6,771 bases of DNA from Bacteroidaceae bacterium (lineage in GTDB: Bacteria; Bacteroidota; Bacteroidia; Bacteroidales; Bacteroidaceae). The translations under genes were made by a program, and so were the position numbers. Shown here piece by piece: positions 6,332-6,771 of this stretch. Under the pieces are notes generated by a model. It saw only the letters and a program-made list of their open reading frames with translations. It did not search any database and was not told where the DNA came from. Within the stretch, counting starts at the first letter, position 1; every line of letters begins with the position of its first letter. The stretch lies in assembly GCA_028709135.1 (NCBI GenBank), contig JAQVXN010000105.1, positions 1-6,771 on the forward strand. Direction: 5' to 3'.

Positions 6332-6455
6332 TCTCATATCGTCTCACATTTTCTCATAGCGTCTCACTAGAACCTTTGATGACGACACATGTAATCTCAT
6401 AGCGTCTCACCATGCCCTTCAATAACACATTTGTCAAAATCTCATAGCGTCTCAT
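6332..6455. repeat. Four 16-bp iterons with paired TCTCA half-sites
   Basis: Copies at 6332-6347, 6352-6367, 6395-6410 and 6440-6455 follow TCTCATAGCGTCTCAY. Copy 1 has T for G at position 8; copy 4 ends in T. Each copy holds two TCTCA boxes whose starts are 10 bp apart. Copies 1 and 2 together place TCTCA at 6332, 6342, 6352 and 6362, a strict 10-bp period on one face of the helix. Copy starts are 20, 43 and 45 bp apart. The array lies directly upstream of the four-HTH gene. It is too short and spaced too irregularly for CRISPR, and no replication initiator gene is nearby. A protein-binding array (operator or recombination accessory sites) fits best. Confidence 0.85.
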
Positions 6456-6484
6456 CGTTCCCTTGAATGACGTTTTTGAGAGCA
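6352..6484. repeat. Three degenerate tandem units of 43-45 bp containing iterons 2-4
   Basis: The DNA after each of iterons 2, 3 and 4 is also related. All three have a C/T-rich box followed by a TGA or AATGA-like string: CCTTTGATGACGACACATGT (6373-6392), CCCTTCAATAACACATTTGT (6415-6434) and CCCTTGAATGACGTTTTTGA (6460-6479). The true repeat is therefore a unit of about 44 bp with a strongly kept TCTCA core and a decaying remainder, as if function preserves only the core. Confidence 0.6.
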
Positions 6485-6507
6485 ATTTTTAATGTCAAGA
6501 AAAAATC

Positions 6508-6530
6508 AACGGTACAAATAGGGTACAAGA
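6508..6530 (+). repeat. 23-bp direct repeat, copy 1 (candidate recombination-type site)
   Basis: It begins AACGGTACAAA and ends TACAAGA, and it matches 6705-6727 at 20 of 23 positions, 197 bp apart. Inside it GGTACAA occurs twice, 11 bp apart (6511-6517 and 6522-6528), and AAATAGGG twice, 14 bp apart (6516-6523 and 6530-6537). Closely spaced repeats of this kind beside an integrase gene suggest integrase or accessory-protein binding. Confidence 0.5.
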
Positions 6531-6544
6531 AATAGGGCAAAAAG

Positions 6545-6569
6545 AAACACTATCAAGCAGATAGTGTTT
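6545..6569. repeat. Perfect 10-bp hairpin
   Basis: AAACACTATC (6545-6554) and GATAGTGTTT (6560-6569) are exact reverse complements around AAGCA. The arms carry ACACTAT/ATAGTGT, the same 7-mer used by the neighbouring larger hairpin. No T-tract follows on either strand, so I favour a protein-binding or recombination site over a terminator. Confidence 0.6.
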
Positions 6570-6575
6570 AAAGTG

Positions 6576-6617
6576 AAATAGTGTAAAGTGTTATAAATCA
6601 AACACTTTACACTATTT
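6576..6617. repeat. Perfect 17-bp hairpin
   Basis: AAATAGTGTAAAGTGTT (6576-6592) and its exact reverse complement (6601-6617) flank the 8-base loop ATAAATCA. Seventeen perfect pairs in so AT-rich a sequence is unlikely by chance. It lies 6 bp from the 10-bp hairpin, and the two share ATAGTGT and AAAGTG words, so arms of one could also pair partly with the other. It ends in TTTT on the plus strand but the stem is not GC-rich. It could extrude as a cruciform. An attachment-site, transfer-origin or regulator-binding role is possible. Confidence 0.65.
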
Positions 6618-6704
6618 TAGTAATGGATAGTAATCGATATTAATGGGCAATTATTTTCCGATGCAACATCTATATCTATCAAATAGTCAAGTATTTGAGA
6701 TTTA

Positions 6705-6727
6705 AACGGTACAAACAAGATACAAGA
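6705..6727 (+). repeat. 23-bp direct repeat, copy 2
   Basis: It differs from the copy at 6508-6530 at three positions. Together the two copies bracket both hairpins. A further 6-bp inverted repeat (AGATAC 6718-6723, GTATCT 6734-6739) overlaps its end. The remaining DNA to 6771 has no gene I can support. Confidence 0.5.
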
Positions 6728-6739
6728 TTTTTAGTATCT
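6718..6739. repeat. 6-bp inverted repeat overlapping direct-repeat copy 2
   Basis: AGATAC and GTATCT surround a 10-base T-rich loop. It is short and may be chance; noted because it overlaps the direct repeat near the window's right edge. Confidence 0.25.
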
Positions 6740-6771
6740 GGCACATTCGTAAGTGATTGATATTGAACCGT

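Noticed and set aside
6048..6370. Plus-strand open frames across the start of the four-HTH gene
   Set aside because: Antisense to a well-supported coding region; no family features.
6332..6455. CRISPR array
   Set aside because: Repeats are 16 bp with spacers of 4, 27 and 29 bp; the spacers are related to each other and no cas gene is present.
6332..6455. Plasmid replication origin iterons
   Set aside because: No replication initiator gene is visible in the window; the neighbouring genes are integrase and HTH regulators.

Overview
The window looks like a piece of a Bacteroides (or close Bacteroidales) chromosome. It is AT-rich. It carries a promoter matching the Bacteroidota layout (TTTG, 19 bp, TAnnTTTG). 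Its integrase is of the type usual in Bacteroides integrative elements, and it encodes several single-winged excisionase-like helix-turn-helix (HTH) proteins. The genus assignment is inference; no rRNA or housekeeping gene is present.

Left part (1-2239): almost gene-free. The last 21 codons of an unidentified gene end at 68. Two copies of a repeat of about 515 bp follow (334-848 and 1331-1844), exactly 997 bp apart through their cores. They are about nine-tenths identical and contain conserved hairpins. Between them lies a 44-codon remnant on the minus strand that resembles the C-terminus of AbiEii/AbiGii-type nucleotidyltransferase toxins. The rest is AT-rich DNA with scattered inverted repeats.

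Right part (2240-6294): five minus-strand genes forming the integration and regulation end of a mobile island. In order of transcription they are a 309-aa protein with an N-terminal four-cysteine knuckle and four successive HTH modules; a 385-aa tyrosine recombinase with a complete catalytic set; a protein of about 268 aa with two membrane segments and no recognised family; a 141-aa HTH protein; and a 104-aa HTH protein. The 141-aa gene has its own textbook promoter. The gap between the two small HTH genes holds a terminator-like hairpin and a second perfect inverted repeat. No relaxase, primase or cargo gene is visible, so the island is either cut by the window edge or reduced.

Upstream control and attachment-like region (6295-6771): four copies of a 16-bp iteron, each with two TCTCA half-sites exactly 10 bp apart. 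Iterons 1 and 2 place four half-sites at a strict 10-bp period, 34 bp before the four-HTH gene. Beyond them are two perfect AT-rich hairpins (10-bp and 17-bp stems) bracketed by a 23-bp direct repeat. The working model is that the integrase acts at a site in or near this DNA while the HTH proteins bind the iterons and hairpins to control excision and their own transcription. This is inference.
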